Shown here in pieces: positions 44,566 through 44,574 of a stretch of 44,574 nucleotides of DNA (positions are counted from its first letter, which is position 1; each line of letters starts with the position of its first letter). The stretch lies in NCBI GenBank assembly GCA_012033355.1, contig JAAUQZ010000007.1:1-44574 (forward strand). Direction: 5' to 3'. The position numbers and the translations under genes were made by a program. Source of the stretch: Leptolyngbyaceae cyanobacterium RM1_406_9. GTDB lineage: Bacteria; Cyanobacteriota; Cyanobacteriia; Elainellales; Elainellaceae. The notes under the pieces were generated by a model, which worked only from the letters and a program-made list of their open reading frames with translations, was not told where the DNA came from and did not search any database.

Positions 44566-44574
44566 CTCGACGAG

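Noticed and set aside
44425..44574. Possible CRISPR array after nifH
   Set aside because: The units are short purine/pyrimidine tandem repeats without unique spacers, and no cas genes are nearby.

Overview
The window comes from a diazotrophic cyanobacterium, most likely a filamentous non-heterocystous one of the Leptolyngbya type. The reasons are the many GCGATCGC (HIP1-type) octamers, short tandem repeats between genes, XisH/XisI, Uma2 proteins, and above all a nif region with cnfR genes, dps, a coxB remnant, nifP-nifV-nifZ-nifT and nifB-fdxN-nifS-nifU-nifH. The taxon is inferred from gene content and order; no rRNA or tRNA gene was recognised.

Layout. (1) 1-2050 holds a zinc-limitation-type group: a His-rich COG0523 metallochaperone (3' part), folE, the stub of a second COG0523 gene, and a stand-alone hisI whose 5' end lies in a 93-bp inverted-repeat element. 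(2) 2030-9613 has a TVP38-type pseudogene, an LCMT-type methyltransferase divergent from an AraC regulator, two nuclease-fold proteins, a siderophore receptor gene broken by two frameshifts and an amber codon, and an Fe-siderophore binding lipoprotein. (3) 9681-15110 is accessory: an IS630-type element, a REP-associated transposase remnant, four copies of a small dispersed repeat, toxin-antitoxin pairs (BrnT/BrnA, two PIN pairs with damaged toxins) and xisH/xisI. (4) 15196-18204 has an ABC exporter split by a 25-bp insertion and an MFS transporter with an in-frame amber codon. (5) 18208-23585 is a copper island: cupredoxin, CopA ATPase, CopZ, DUF305 protein, Cys-rich copper-storage-like protein and a broken second DUF305 gene. 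(6) 23586-24188 holds hairpins and a fragment resembling the start of a DrmD-like helicase. (7) 24189-44574 is the nif region: cnfR, a ParB-like gene and a second cnfR; a coxB stub followed by four small conserved genes; a glutamine amidotransferase; a reverse-strand nifP operon (nifP, orf90, dps, DUF2949, a 42-aa membrane peptide, nifV, nifZ, nifT, [2Fe-2S] protein); and the forward nifB-fdxN-nifS-nifU-nifH operon running off the right edge.

The strongest new observation is a multi-part promoter module in front of nifP, nifB, the ParB-like gene and the coxB stub. It has two AAATACT-C-rich boxes 44 bp apart, a TTGAGTACA box 57-59 bp further on, and an extended -10 (TGnTATAA) about 70 bp after that (62 for parB). 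CnfR is known to activate nifB and nifP in Leptolyngbya boryana, so this is the natural candidate for its target. It predicts that the ParB-like protein and the truncated coxB operon belong to the same low-oxygen nitrogen-fixation regulon. CnfR and FdxN share the same cysteine register in their ferredoxin domains.

The left half shows gene decay, including four reading frames interrupted only by a single TAG. The recognised nif genes are all intact.
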